Shown here piece by piece: positions 1 to 13,358 of a stretch of DNA of 64,000 nt (position 1 is the first letter of the stretch; each line of letters starts with the position of its first letter). The notes under the pieces were generated by a model, which searched no databases, was not told where the DNA came from, and was given only the letters and a program-made list of their open reading frames with translations. The position numbers and the translations under genes were made by a program. This DNA is from Setophaga petechia. Lineage: Eukaryota; Chordata; Aves; Passeriformes; Parulidae. The stretch covers positions 24,450,235 through 24,514,234 of the forward strand of contig JANCRA010000005.1 in assembly GCA_024362935.1 (NCBI GenBank), in the 5' to 3' direction.

Positions 1-820
1 TAAATACCATATTTGCAGCCAATTTATTCAGTAGAGTCTATGTCTAGCGACTGATGGCCTTTTTTTCTTTTTTAAAATTTTGTTTCAAATGCTGTTTTCA
101 CTCTTAATTGCACACCTGAAATTGACCTCTTGCTTAGTAATCTAAGTTTTGTAGATTTTGTTGGATATCCCTACCAGGAACTTCAGTCATTGGGCTGCTA
201 TATGAAGCAAAACTCCATGTCAATAGATGAAACCTCATCACAGCACACTGAATTTAGGAGCATTTCCTCTTCTCAGGGCTCTCACTAGTTAGGTTGGCAA
301 GTCTTTCTTGAATTGAATGAGCTAATATGTTTTTGCAAGTGAGTTGAGTCTATTTCAGTGAGAAATCTTAATTTTCTGTTTCTCAGGTGCAACAACTAAG
401 TTGCTCTGTCAAATTTAAATTTATATGCTCTGAAGTATAGACTCTCTATGTGCTATTCCATTTTCCTGTAGCTTATTTCCCAGTAGATGTCATTGTAATA
501 TGTATTCTTAAAGGTGTTTCAGTTTGAATAATAATAAGCACGTGCTTTATTATTATTGGTGAAGGTGCTTTATGCTCAGTGAAATGCAGGATGAGGAACA
601 AATATTACTTGGTCTGGGGTTTTAGTAGCCTGTCTGTGTTGGATATAACACACAGCCAAAGCTAGCTTTGTGCTAACTCATAAATTTGCCATTTTTTTTC
701 TTAAAAGCTCTTCCAAGTAAGTGCAAATGTTTTTATTGGGGTATTCTGTAACTTGGTTGTGAATTTCCTGCTGACAAGAGCGGTGCCATTGCTTTGCTCA
801 GGGGTGGGGGGAGTGTGAGG

Positions 821-862
821 TGAGGGACAAGGAGGGAATGACTGAGGGACAAGGAGGGAATG
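821..862. repeat. 22-bp tandem duplication
   Basis: Two copies of TGAGGGACAAGGAGGGAATG are separated by AC, identical over 20 bases. Confidence 0.9.
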
Positions 863-3800
863 AGCTGTTGTTAGATGGACAGGTTAGGGTGAGAGGTTCA
901 TCAAGATCCCAGCTATCAAGTGTGGTTATTGTGAACCTTTTGTGCAGCAGTAGTGCTGCTTTTTGGGCCTGAAGGTGTGTGGTGCAAACGTGAGGTGTTG
1001 TTTGTGTGGCCCCCCGTGACAGCTGTGAGCAGTGGGTGACACCTGTTCAGCATGAGAGAGCTGGTGCACATAACCTGTGGGTGATGTGGGGCTTTCAAAA
1101 GCACAATCAGTGCTTGATTTTCTGCAGAGTCTGTCTCATACAGCAAAGTGTCTTCTTGACACTGCTGCTTTTGCCAGACAGGAATATACCAGCTTAGCTG
1201 AAATAGTATTTCTCATCTCTGTTCAAACACAAACTTTTAGTGTGTCTAACAAACAAAATGTACAAAGCCATTATTACTGAGTAGTGTATGAATTCAAAGC
1301 ACACTGATTTGTCTTGATTCACTTTAATAATAATCATGAAATAGTATGTGTTCACTCAATATACAGTGCAGATTCTCAATTATTTTGGAGTGTGTCCTTA
1401 TATACTGTAAGTTTGAGCAATGCTGGCCATTGCAGCATTTGTAATTCACTCTAATTTTTTTTTAACTAGATGGCGACTTCCTAAATTGGCTTGAGAAGTG
1501 GAACTTTTTCATAGCTGTCTATGTAAGGCAGAGTGTTTGCTGCAGGTTGTAGAAGTTTATTGTCTACCTGCTTTTAATTGGGCAAAAACCAGGTCTGCTG
1601 CAGCTTGTGGGAAATGTAAAAATGTTAAATATCCCAAATTAAATGGCTATTTTGGATCAGCTAACATACATTTATCTGTATGGAGCGTCTGTGAAGGGAC
1701 AACCCAAAAATAGTTAGCCAAAAGGAGATGAGAAATAGTAAAAACAAAAGTCAACCTCTTATCCCCCACACTGCTAACAGCAAAAGAAGAGGCTGAGGTG
1801 GACGACAGGCTTCAGAGACACTGAAAAATGCCACTATGAGCAGATGCTCAAAAGAGGAGTGGTTAGTTTTGACAGAAGAGTAATGAATTACAGGATTATT
1901 CAAATAATATTTTGGAAAGTATGGACTATGTATGCTGGTTTCCCGTTTTTCTTGGGTAAAGTACAGGGATACTAAATTAAGTTTGAGAGGTAATGCTACT
2001 TAATCTGTGGAATTATTGTTAGGAGCTAAGGCTTAGGATTTAATGGTATTCTATAAAGGCTAGACATTTTAAATAAATAATGAGAATATAAGCAGTTCTA
2101 TCTTTTTCTTTCATATTCTTTTGCCTTGCATTTATTCCATGATGGAGTTTTATGTCTCTTATATGAAGTATTTTGCACTGTCCACTGTAATTAATTTCAC
2201 TGGATTATTTGGGATATTGCTTCTATTTAATACTGTAGTTTCTGTATCCTGAATATGATATATCCTGGATCCTTTGAAATGCTTTTTGCTCAAATTGGTG
2301 TTGGATTTGCCTTTCAAGGAGAGGGAATTAATGTGTTGAGTTACTCATGTCAATTTAATAAGATCTAGATAAATTTCATTTGTGGGAAAGAGAGCTAAAG
2401 GTTTTTATGTGATGGAGTATGGATGTGTGTGCTGAAATGGTGGTAGTAAAATTAATGGGCTTTTTCCACCATGACTAATAACTAGTGAACTGGGAGTGAA
2501 AGGAGTTGTAGAGAAGAATGAAACTGTGACAGTACATTTATTTGTTATTTATGATAAATCATTCTGCAGTGTTCTCTGATGTACTCAGGTTTCTCACTTT
2601 ATTCCTCTGTTAGTGATCTCAGGAGTTAGCCTCAAAGATTTAGGCCTATTGATGTTTGTGTCCTTAGGAGTGTGATGCCCATGAAGTGACTCTGTCTCAG
2701 AAGGGGCAGAATGACTGAGCATGCAGAATCTCTGGATCAAAGAGTAGTGTGGAATCAGCCTAAATTAGTGAGGGTGTTGGTTTTGAAGCATTTCTCTCAC
2801 ATTCTGAGTGCACTGTCACAAGAGCAGTCCATTCCTGAAAGAAAGAGGTAATTCTTTGACTGTATGTGCATCTGTATAAATGAATCAGTTTGGATGGCAG
2901 AAGGAAGGAAGTTATCAGTAGACTCTGAATTGCTATTACATTTGTCTGGTGGTGATAATAATTAATTTAAATCATCTCCAAACTGAGGACACTTCTATAA
3001 CCACTTGATGGAATGAGTTAATAGAACTATTGTAAATCATTCCCATTTTATTATCTGCTTAAAATGTACATCTTGTATTTTCTAAATATATATTTGCAGT
3101 CTTTACATTTGTTGGAGTCAGTAATTCAATATATGCTACAAATACATGCGGTTTTGATGACTGGAGCAAGAGGGAGAGGTAAGCCTCTAATTTTTGTTAT
3201 TCTCATTTGTATACTCATCTGTCCACCAAATGCAGGTCCTTGGAAACAGCTTGTTAGTGTGATGAGCTTCTCATAGATGTTTGTACCATTTTAAGACCCT
3301 TCATTAAAGTATGGCTTATAAGTTGTGCTCCTTATGCAAGACAGGTTCTTATGAATTGTCTCATTCACTCACCAGTTGGATAATTAATGCATAGTTATAA
3401 CTTATTTAACCACTTATGCACATCTGAAGAATTTTTTCATTAAAGAACAAGTGGGGAATACATTGCCAATAATCCACTTGTGTCTGTAAAGGCTGTGCTT
3501 AAAAGTTCTCCAAAGAGGAGGGGATTTTCCCTTGTTTTCTTATGATGAGCAGAGGTTAATATTTTCCATGTGTTTTACTTTCCCTGAAATTTTCTTATCT
3601 TTTTTTTAGTTGTAGATTTTGTTAAGGACACAGAGAAGAATGAGATTTATTTGCCACTGGTAAAGTCTCAGAGTATTGAATTCTATTACATTTAGCTTCT
3701 TTTTTAACTTGGTTTTTTTTGGGTTTTTTTTTTTTTCTTTTGTGTGTGCTAAACAGGTAAGTGCCTCTGCACAGACCAGAGCCCAACTTGAGCAGGCAGC

Positions 3801-5890
3801 TTCCTATACCTAATTCTGTTGGTTTTAAGTAGCACAGCTCTTAAGTGATGTCATATATAGATCTTGTACTTCACAAATCAGGGTAAGTACAGCTTTTGTG
3901 TGCAAACAGTGGAAGGAGTTTATTTTGGTCTGGATTCCATATGCCCTTAAGGCTCTGAACACAGTCCTTCAAGAATTGTCTGCATGGTTTTCTGTGACTA
4001 ATTGTAGGGGGAATATGAGTGCTTTTTCCTGAGTTGTAGGGACAAACTGTTCAGTAAAATGACTGGAAGATGATGAGTGATAGAAAAAAATCCAACTGCT
4101 TGTGTCTAGGAAGGTGGAGGATTAGGGGTTATGCAGTTGGTAGATTCTTCTTGAAGTAGGAGAGAATTGCTTGTCTGAAAAGCTGCTTGAAAATTTGTGT
4201 TTTCTATGTGCATCTTTGTCTTAAAACCTAGGATTCATGTTGTGAAACTCTTCAGGATGGTTTTATTTATTGCCATAGCTGGATGGATATATAGAGAGTT
4301 GATGTTATTTACGCATGTCTTGTCAAATGAACAGGTCATTCATGCAACACGTTTAATTCATGAAGGTGTAGAGAAAACCCTTCCTTCAGATGGTAGTAGA
4401 ACTTGCTGAATATATAGTTATAACAATCTGTTGAGACAACTTGAAAATGAAAATGAGTTCACATTAAAAAGAAAAACGCAAGGCAAGAGAATCTTTTATG
4501 ACATAGAAAAAGCATTCAGCAGTTGAAATGTTCTTATTTTTGTCATTTCACTTCTTTGACATTTCTATTTTTGTGACAACAAATAGCTCAGACTTGTCAG
4601 AAGAATAACATTAAAATTTGGTGAATAAGTGAAAATTGAGACTCAGCCTGTGTCATAATTATGGTGAAAGTAAACACAGTCATGGGGATTCTTCATATCC
4701 TCTATTGGAGCATAAAACTGCTGTGAGAGGAATCTCATGTTCTTCCACCAGTCTGCAATGTCACTTACACTTCCATGCTGTAAGTTTTCATTTCTGCAGT
4801 TTGGTGCTGCCCAGGTAATGCTGTGTCCCCCGTGTGCTGTGACAGCTGCTCCAGTGCAGTGCAGTGCAGTGGGTGTGAGCTGCCCCTGCAGCGCTGCATG
4901 CAGCACGTGCAGCCCTGGGGATGGCAGCTCTGGCACTGCGAGAGTTCCCGGCATGTGGAGAAGCTGCCTGCTCCTGCTCTGGTTAGAGATGATGGAATTT
5001 GGCCTGTGTGGGAAACAGCATGATAATTCTTAACTGTGGGATTAAAATGACTCCTTCCTGGAATATTTGTCACTGAATTTAGATTGTATAGCAGGAAGGA
5101 AGTATTTCCCCTATTTGAGACAACCGTAGTCTGTATATGACTTTTCTTTGGAAATTGTTTGAATACACTATTATGTATTTGTGCATTTGAAAAAATTCAT
5201 TATTAGTTATTTTGTTAGCTGAGGAGAATAGTGTATTAATTTACTTAATGAAAATCCTGGTCTTAAGTTTTACTGGGCTACCCTGGATGTGTCTGTTGTA
5301 GGTAAAAATTGTGGTACATTTTTGTCTTTTGCTGAGATGTCTGACTTGATGGTGTCTTCTCTGTCCAACATGAATGCTTACCAATCTATACATATTGAAA
5401 ATAGTCAAAATTCTATAAATATAGGGAAAAAAGGTGTTTAAGTGCTCTTAAAGAAATGCATTCTGTCTGATATAGGATTGTCTAAGGAATGTTTATAAAG
5501 GTCTTGGGCAGAACAGCAGCATTGTAAGTACTGAAGTCAGTATATGAACAAACCTTAAAGGGCCTGGTGAAAATCTGGATCACATTAGATAAAAGGAGAC
5601 AAAAAATTATTATTTCACCTTTTTCGGTAAAATAAGATAGTACCTGCAGATGTATTTTGGTTTGGTTTTGGTTTTTTTTTGTTACAGAAGTGCTTTAGTG
5701 GAAGCTGAGGTATGGAACATCATTAATATGTGTGCAGAGGTGGGCAGCTGTGAATTTTGGAGCATTGCAGATGCTCTACTACTTTGAGAGTGTTTGTCTC
5801 ATTCATTCCTCTGTCCTTTTCTGAAGCTCTTATGGTAACCACCTTTTTCAGGACAGACTTTGTAGAACTTCTTGCACCATTGTATGTGGT

Positions 5891-5934
5891 GCTTATTTTT
5901 ATTTTTAATTGCTTAATTTTATTTTTAATTGCTT
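5891..5934. repeat. 20-bp AT-rich tandem duplication
   Basis: Two copies of a GCTTA..TTTATTTTTAATT unit differ at one base, with a third partial GCTT. Confidence 0.85.
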
Positions 5935-8084
5935 CCAGGTTTACAGAGCTGTCTTCTGTTGGACCCCAAACAACTAGATTGATTTTTTGAAGGTGTTCTG
6001 ATAGAACTACGTCCTTAGCTGCTGCCTCTACAACATCCTGCATGGAGATTTTCTCCTGGATGTTCACTGGGACATTGCTGAAGTTTTGTTTTTCAGAATG
6101 TCCTCATGTGTAATTGTGTGTGTTTTTCACATGAGTTATAGTTTGTTGTCTTCAGCTGACATCAATGTTAGAACAAAGGAACTCAAACATTTTAGAAATA
6201 GAAGCTCTTGTTTGGTACTGCAGTCATTCTCATGGGGTTTGTTGTATTTAAGTTTATTAAATGCTTTCGATTCAAAGAATGTTTTTGGTGCATCATCTGC
6301 TTTCTTTGTGTGGGGGCATAAAAACAACCTTATAGAATTTACAGAGCTTCTGCCAGGGGGTCCATGGGTTATTAGGTAATGCTAGTGCTTTGTTTTAAGA
6401 CAGCAGATTTAAACATTTACTGTATGAAATTCTGATATACTTCTGAAGGAATTTTCAAAAAAATATGGTTGCTTCAAGCTCATCCTGATTGATGTTCTGA
6501 ATGATGGGCCTTTATAGTTAAGCAAGAAGACCCTTATTCCTGGTAGTTTTTGTTTCAAGTCCTGTCTTTTCTTTACCAGACAGAAAACTCTCCATATTGT
6601 TAGAGAGAAATTCTGAAATGGCTCAGTGACCTGCAATGCTTTGTTTCAAGTCTGGGGAATCTTAGAATTATTGTATGTGGAGAAAAACTTTGCCAAATTT
6701 GGATTTGGTTATCAAGCATTTTGCTTTTGATAACTCAGTGTGATACTTGTTAATTCTTTAAAAAGTAACTTGGTCATTTGCAGAAAGATGTAGTATTTAA
6801 ATTGGATGTGTTACAGTTGCAGTATAGTTAACATGGAAAATCAAATGCACATCCTTTTGTGGATGTGAAATGGCTGTATATTGTTTTTAGAAACTAAGTT
6901 ACTACTTGCATGAAACAGTCTCTCTTTGGGTAAGATTATTGCTCGTGATGGGAATGTAGGTCATGCTTAGAAAATGTGTGTGTAAAATAGAGATCTTGCT
7001 AGAAATAATTATAGAACATTTGATGCTGTGCTGTTAAGTTACATACTGCAGGTTGAATATAGCAACTTGGCTTGCTGTTCTTGAGCTACATAGCAATTGA
7101 CAGAAGGTTTACTTATAATTTTGAAGTAAATGGACCAAAACTGCTTGTTAAGCTAGGAAAAAGAATAATTGCTACTTACAGTGCTTGCAGAAGAGGGTTT
7201 TCTTCTGCTTATTTTCTGAGATTCTTAAATTGTAACAGCATAGCAAAGTTTGAGTCTAGTTGAAATTAAAATCCTCCTGTAACCTTAAGATTTTTTTATT
7301 TGTTGACAACTCTCTTACCAGCATGAAGAAGAAGAGCTCCGGAAAATCGTCATTTCCAACAGTTTTCCCTTTGGGAATCAGATTGGGACTCCTCAGTTGA
7401 GGAGGTGACTTTTGTATTTGTAAAAAGTTTTCTAGTAAGTGCAGAACGGAGATCTGGGCTTGGCTGTCTCTGCGTAAGAAGCCAGAATCCCATTCTCACT
7501 CTGCCAATATTGTATTTTATCCTGTGCTATGGTAACAGGAGCAAAAGGTTGTAAAAACAGTCTTTGCCAGAAAAATGAGCAGATGCTTCTCTCAGGACAT
7601 GTAGGGAACAAAGGCATTGGTTGATACGAAGGCATTGGTTTTGATTTTCAGATTTCAGAGTGAACTTTCACTAACTTTCTTTCACTTCATCGTGGTGGTT
7701 TGTTCAGTTAATCTCTATCATGGGTCAGTTATGATGGGTATCGTTGTGGGTTGTACGACAGGTCAGCTTTCAGAAGGATGAACATGGATATCAAGAACAA
7801 ACCAGCCTGTTGGCGCTTGCTTCTGCTCTCTTTCTGGCGGCGTTTACGGTGGCAGCAAGGAAGAAGTGTGAGCTGTGTGGGCTGCTGTGATTTGTCAGTC
7901 AGACAAGAATATGGTGGTGTCTGGTCGTGTAACGGGGTGCAAATGTGCATCTGAGGTGATGGCACTCAGGCACTGGTGTGGCATTGCAGGAGGCAGAGAC
8001 TTGGGCCTTTAAGTGGTTCTGCAGCAGACAAGAACAGCTGTCCTGTTTGTTTTAATGCAGGAAAGAAAGAGGGACAGACTGGGC

Positions 8085-8118
8085 AACCTTTCATAGAAAG
8101 GTTTCATGGAAACCTTTC
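8085..8118. repeat. overlapping inverted repeats (three-arm palindrome)
   Basis: AACCTTTC, ATA and GAAAGGTT form one hairpin. GAAAGGTTTC, ATG and GAAACCTTTC form a second, perfect 10-bp hairpin. The two share the middle arm. Confidence 0.85.
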
Positions 8119-11100
8119 ATTCTTTCATTCTGTGCTGTAGAGTGATCAACTGCCACTGCGTCTCACCCAGGTTCTGCTAATTTAGCATAAATCTCTAGGT
8201 TTTGGGGTATGCTGCCAGTGGTTCTTTTGTCTCCTAGAGGAATATTGTATATTGTAGCTGTTGTGTGAAAGTTTCTTATTTTGATCTGTATGTTTCATAT
8301 AAAAGAAAGTTTTTTTTTTCCTGTTCTGTCAGATTGTGGGCCTGAATCTGAAGACAGTTCCTTTCTTTCATTATGTCTGAATTGGTAGCAGCTTTTAAAA
8401 GTGCCAAGTAAGAATAATTTCAAATTTAAGGTTAACTGATCATTGTGAAGGAATCTATGTAATCCAAGTGTCTTTATTTCCTAGCAAATGAAGAATGACT
8501 ATGCAAATTCCTACCTCCCTTTAGTTTAAACCCTCTATCTGCTGTCTTTGGAAGGCATGCTCATGTTGCCTGATAGCTATGCTTCTTTACTTCTCTTCAA
8601 GCTTTTTTTAGCCATAGTTAGCAAAGGTAGTCAAAGTATTCCTTCCAGTGTGGTAAAATTTTGGGGCTTGCTTGTGTGAGGAGGTAGAGAAAAGTGAATA
8701 GCCATTGAAAGACTTGTATTAGTTAGGATGGCAACGTGGGAAGAGTTCTGAGGATAACAGGGCTGCCTTTGCCGTGGACAAGAGGAAAGGCTTTCCAGCA
8801 GCTTGCATTCCTTGAGCTATCCTCAGTGTTTTTGAGTGCTTGAGGAAGTGGGACGGTGCCGGAGCTCTGTGTTGCTGTGGTAACTGATGTGGGTGTTATC
8901 GGCACACCTGCCAGCCTCCCTCGGGAGCTGCTGGCCCAATAGGGTGTGCATGTTCCCGGCTATGCTGCAGTCGCACCCTGCCAATTACAGGTGTCCTGCA
9001 TCTCCCTGACTGCTTGCAGGGGAACGTTAGGGTGTAAGCTGTGATGGTGGAGGATATGGCTGTGTGTCCTACTTAGCTTTCTTTGCTAGGAGCTTGTGAT
9101 GTCTGGCAGTGGACACTTGGAAGCAGAATCTGCTTCTGCTGCCACAGATCACTCTGTTTGTGATTCTAAATCAAAGCCATTAGTTGACCTCAATCACTGC
9201 TATGTAATGAATTGAATTGAGAATTTATAGTGGAAGAAGGAAACTGGCAAGATTGGGAAATAATTTAGTTGTTACATAAACCCCTGTGACTAGATAATAT
9301 TTTGTAAAGCTGAAGTAGATATCCTTTCTTAGAAGTGATAGATTTTGTCAGATTTTGAGACACAGAGATAAAAGTCTGTTAATCTAATATTGATAGTGGA
9401 GAAAACAGTTTGTACAAAAGCATTTTTTGTACAGCAGAATGTAATTACTATATGACTGTAGTTTTTACTTGTGAAAGCCACTTTGCATATGAAGTAATTT
9501 TTGCAAATGCTACCACTTGCTTTGTTTTTATTAAGTAACTGTTAAATTAAAATTGAGTTTATCAATGATTTTGACTCATAAATTCAGTGAAACCTCTGCA
9601 TACTAAAGCATCCTTGGTGAATGAAGACTTGTAGAACAGTAGGTATATGAGATAATAGAGTTAAGCCTGTGGATCTTTGCTGTTTCTGAGGTTCTTAATT
9701 CAGTGCATTTGTATTGGCCTAGCCTCCTATGGCCACAAATGTGTTGATACTGTGTTGCTATTAAGGCCAAAATTGTCCTTGGCTCTGGAACTCCAACAAT
9801 AATTATGTTATTGCAGGAACTGGAAAACGACCCACTTCTCTCAGCTGTGTTATTGCAGAAGCGCTACCAGAGAGGGCTGAAACCTCCTCTGGTTTCCCAG
9901 AATGAGCAGGGGAGTGGGTTCCCCCAATGCTGCTTCCTCTGGAGCAAGAGCAAAGTTTAATGCTGTGCAGCAGTGATGAGTAGCCAGTAACACAACTATG
10001 TATTAACTATATTTTAGATGTAAATGCCTTGGGATGTTAGCATGCTGTTCTTGTGATGCATCATTTTAAACTGTGGTACTGCTGCCTTGAAAAAGTTTTT
10101 TATAACCTTGTCTAGTAGGTTTGTGTGAATACATCATGCCCTATTATTTTTGCATAAACATGACTTTGGCTCTGTTCTCAAGGAACAGGAACTTGTGAGG
10201 TCTGATGAGAGCAGGACATTTGTGTGTGAAAACTGGTCTGCCGTGCTTGTGAATGTATGGAAATAAATACAAAGTTTGATTTTGGTGATGGTTAAGGGAA
10301 ACAGATGACAGATTTGTTGCAGTGATGCAGGCAGTATGGAAACAGTGGTGCAGGTGATTAGATGTCAGGGAAGCTGTGCTTGTCCACAGCTCCTGTTTGC
10401 TGTGTTTTTCTCTTGGGCAGCGTAGACTGATATTGCTGTCATCTCAGACCAGTGAGCTAGTTTTACCCTCACTGGCGGCCTTGGTTGCAGTATGTATTTT
10501 AAAAGGCAGCTTTTCATTTTAGGAGGTTAGGTTCTGTGTGTGTTTCTTTGAAAGGTAGCTTTCCTAGCTGTTAATCAAACCTACATTTTGAGGCTCAGCA
10601 CAGAACTGAAAACATCAAATAAATTTATGGGAGTGAAAACAAAAGACTGCAATTTAATGCAAATGACCTTGCAGAGACTGCAGCAGATTATTGATACTGA
10701 GTTTAAGATCGCTTAAAAGTTAGGCAGTTGCACTTGTAATCAAGAAGTTCTACTGACATTTAGTGGATCATTACAGTTTTTTAATAGTTTGGAAAGCAGA
10801 ATAACTTGATGTCAAAGGCTTTACTGGAGTATGAATGGTAAGAGTAGATTCTTTAGGTAGCATACTTGTTATTAGTATGCAGATAAATAAAGATAAATTG
10901 TAATTATAAATAATTTGTTAAAAATTGGAATAACTTTATTTATATGATATTAATATTAGTGTAATAAGATTAATGCAAGTAACCTTGTGTTTGGAAAATG
11001 CTTTTTTAAATACCACATTTATTACTTGCTCTGTGAATGTTGTTTGAATTATAAAATCTAGTGACGGTTTTGATGCATTCTTAATTCTGAACTCGGTATA

Positions 11101-13239
11101 TTCTGTAATGATTGTGTTTGGCCTGAATACCAGCGTTCCTTACACAGCTTTGTTGATTGCTGTGTGATCTCTGACCAAAAGATGATGTGTTTTACTAAAT
11201 GTAGGACATACAGAATTCACAGTGCTATGAGAATAGTCCTAATCCCATTATCATCTGTAAAGAGAAGAGTTTACTCTTCAGTATGTTCACACTTAAAGGT
11301 GTTTAAATTTTAAACGCACTTTGTGTGAGCAGTAAGTTAATTGCTTTCATGTAGATGTTGAGCAGAGCCTTTGGATACAATTGTGGAGAATGGTACTTAC
11401 CTTTCAGCTTGACAAATACTGATAAAATGGGATGGTCTGGGTGTCTGACTATCCTCTGTCTTTGCCTGGATGGTCCAACCACAACTGAAGTTCGATTTAG
11501 TGCTGACTCTTAGACTGTGTCTTGTCACTTCTGAGAGCAGTTCATTAATAAAAAAAGAGTTGTGTCACTAAGAGACTTGACATGCTCTGCTCCTTTCTTC
11601 ATAGATGTGACAAAGAGTTTTCAAGCAGATTACTTTAATTATAGTTAATGTTCTGGCAAGGTCATGCTAAAATTATTGTGAAATAAAAATATTCCATCTC
11701 CAAACTCCAGACCTACCCATTGCTACTAATTTGTAGGCCAAATCACTTGTCTCAATGATCTTTTTGCTTCCTGTGCTCATGGTCTCAGTGTGCTTTACTG
11801 CTCATGTGTTCTTTTGAATGCAGAACAATAGAAAGCTGTCAGAATTTATGAGTGGGTTTGTGGCAGGGTATGTGGAGAGAAGTGTTTCCCATTTGTGTCC
11901 AAAATGTTGTTTGGTTATGTTGCCTAACATTTGATTAATTCATAATATTCAGGGTGCAGAGAATATGTAAATGGGCAATGACTATGAGCCCTTCTTAATT
12001 TCAAAAGGAAAGTATATACATTTGAGTAGGCTAATCAAGCGATGAAGCCGGCCTTTTGTCTAAAATAACAACAGAAATAATTATATATATATATTCATTA
12101 TATAATCATGAATAAGCAATTACATAGAGACAGATCTTTGCACATGGAGATGAATAGTAGAGAGATGATGCTATAAAAATTGACAAGAACAAAAAAATTC
12201 TACTTCCAGCTCCAGGTACTGTGCAATTTTGGTTATGTTAAAGAACACGTAGACTGAGTTTTCCTGTGTGCTAATAGAACATGTGGATTGTTCTGCATCC
12301 AAAAGGGAAATCTGAGGTTTTTCTGGTGCCACAGAAATAAGTGCCTTAGAGATCTATGGCTCTTAGTTTTTTCTGAAACTCTGGGAGAGCTCATTTCCTT
12401 CTGTTCTAACATGTCAGTGATTGCTTCTGCTTCTTTGTGCCGGTTTCTCCTGTGTGTTAGAGACCAGTCCATAGGAATTGGTGTGTGCACGTTTTCTGTC
12501 CTGGGAATGAGCAGTTCCGGCAATGAAAGAGGAGTCAGGGATATTCTTTAGCAAGTATTTAATGAGCCAGTTTGTTAAAACAGAAAACTACTGTATTTTT
12601 CACTGACAGTTATGTAAGTTTTTGGCATGATTTTGACTTAATTATTGGATTAATGATGCTCAGTTTTCTTCTCAATCATTTTTTGTAGTTCACGGAAGGA
12701 CCTCAGAAAGCACTTGGATGGGCTGAGCAAATGCCATCTGTGCAGTTGAATAAAAGTGTGTAAAATACTTAATTATGTATGAGGCTTTCAGTAACTTCAA
12801 GGAATTCAGCAACAATTAAAAGGATGATATAAGAGTTCAATCTATTTTTCACAGGAAAACTGAAGTGTGCTTTGTCAGTATCACAGTTGGGCACATTTTG
12901 TACTGAATAATGGAAGCTTGTTGAACTCTAGCATGCAGCTTTTGTTCTTGAGGCTTCTTGAAGCTGATGCAACCTCAGCAGAAACCTGAGGGGTTTTGCT
13001 GGCTGGTCGTAAGACAAATGCCAGCTTGGGTTTGTCTTAACAGTAATCGAAAGAAACAACTGTTACATTGATTAAATGAAACAAATCTTCTGTCTTCTTT
13101 TTAAAATTTTACCATTACTTTTTCATCACATATATGAGTGTGTTTCACTAAATGCTACTGTTTTGAACAATAGCAAGAGATGGTCTATATATTGAGGAGC
13201 TGATTAGTGTATTGTGGATATACTTTTTTGTGTAGTTAA

Positions 13240-13358
13240 TCTCTTCAACCTCACTTCCTCTCACTTCAACCTCACTCTTCAACTGCACTCTTCAACCTCA
13301 GCTTCCACCTTTATGCCTGCATAAATCCCATGCAATATTACTGCATAAATCCCATGCA
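13240..13358. repeat. CTTCAACCTCACT-type repeats and 24-bp duplication
   Basis: Degenerate copies of a CTTCAACCTCACT word lie at 13240-13300. They are followed by two identical copies of CTGCATAAATCCCATGCA with a 24-bp period (13317-13334 and 13341-13358). Confidence 0.8.
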
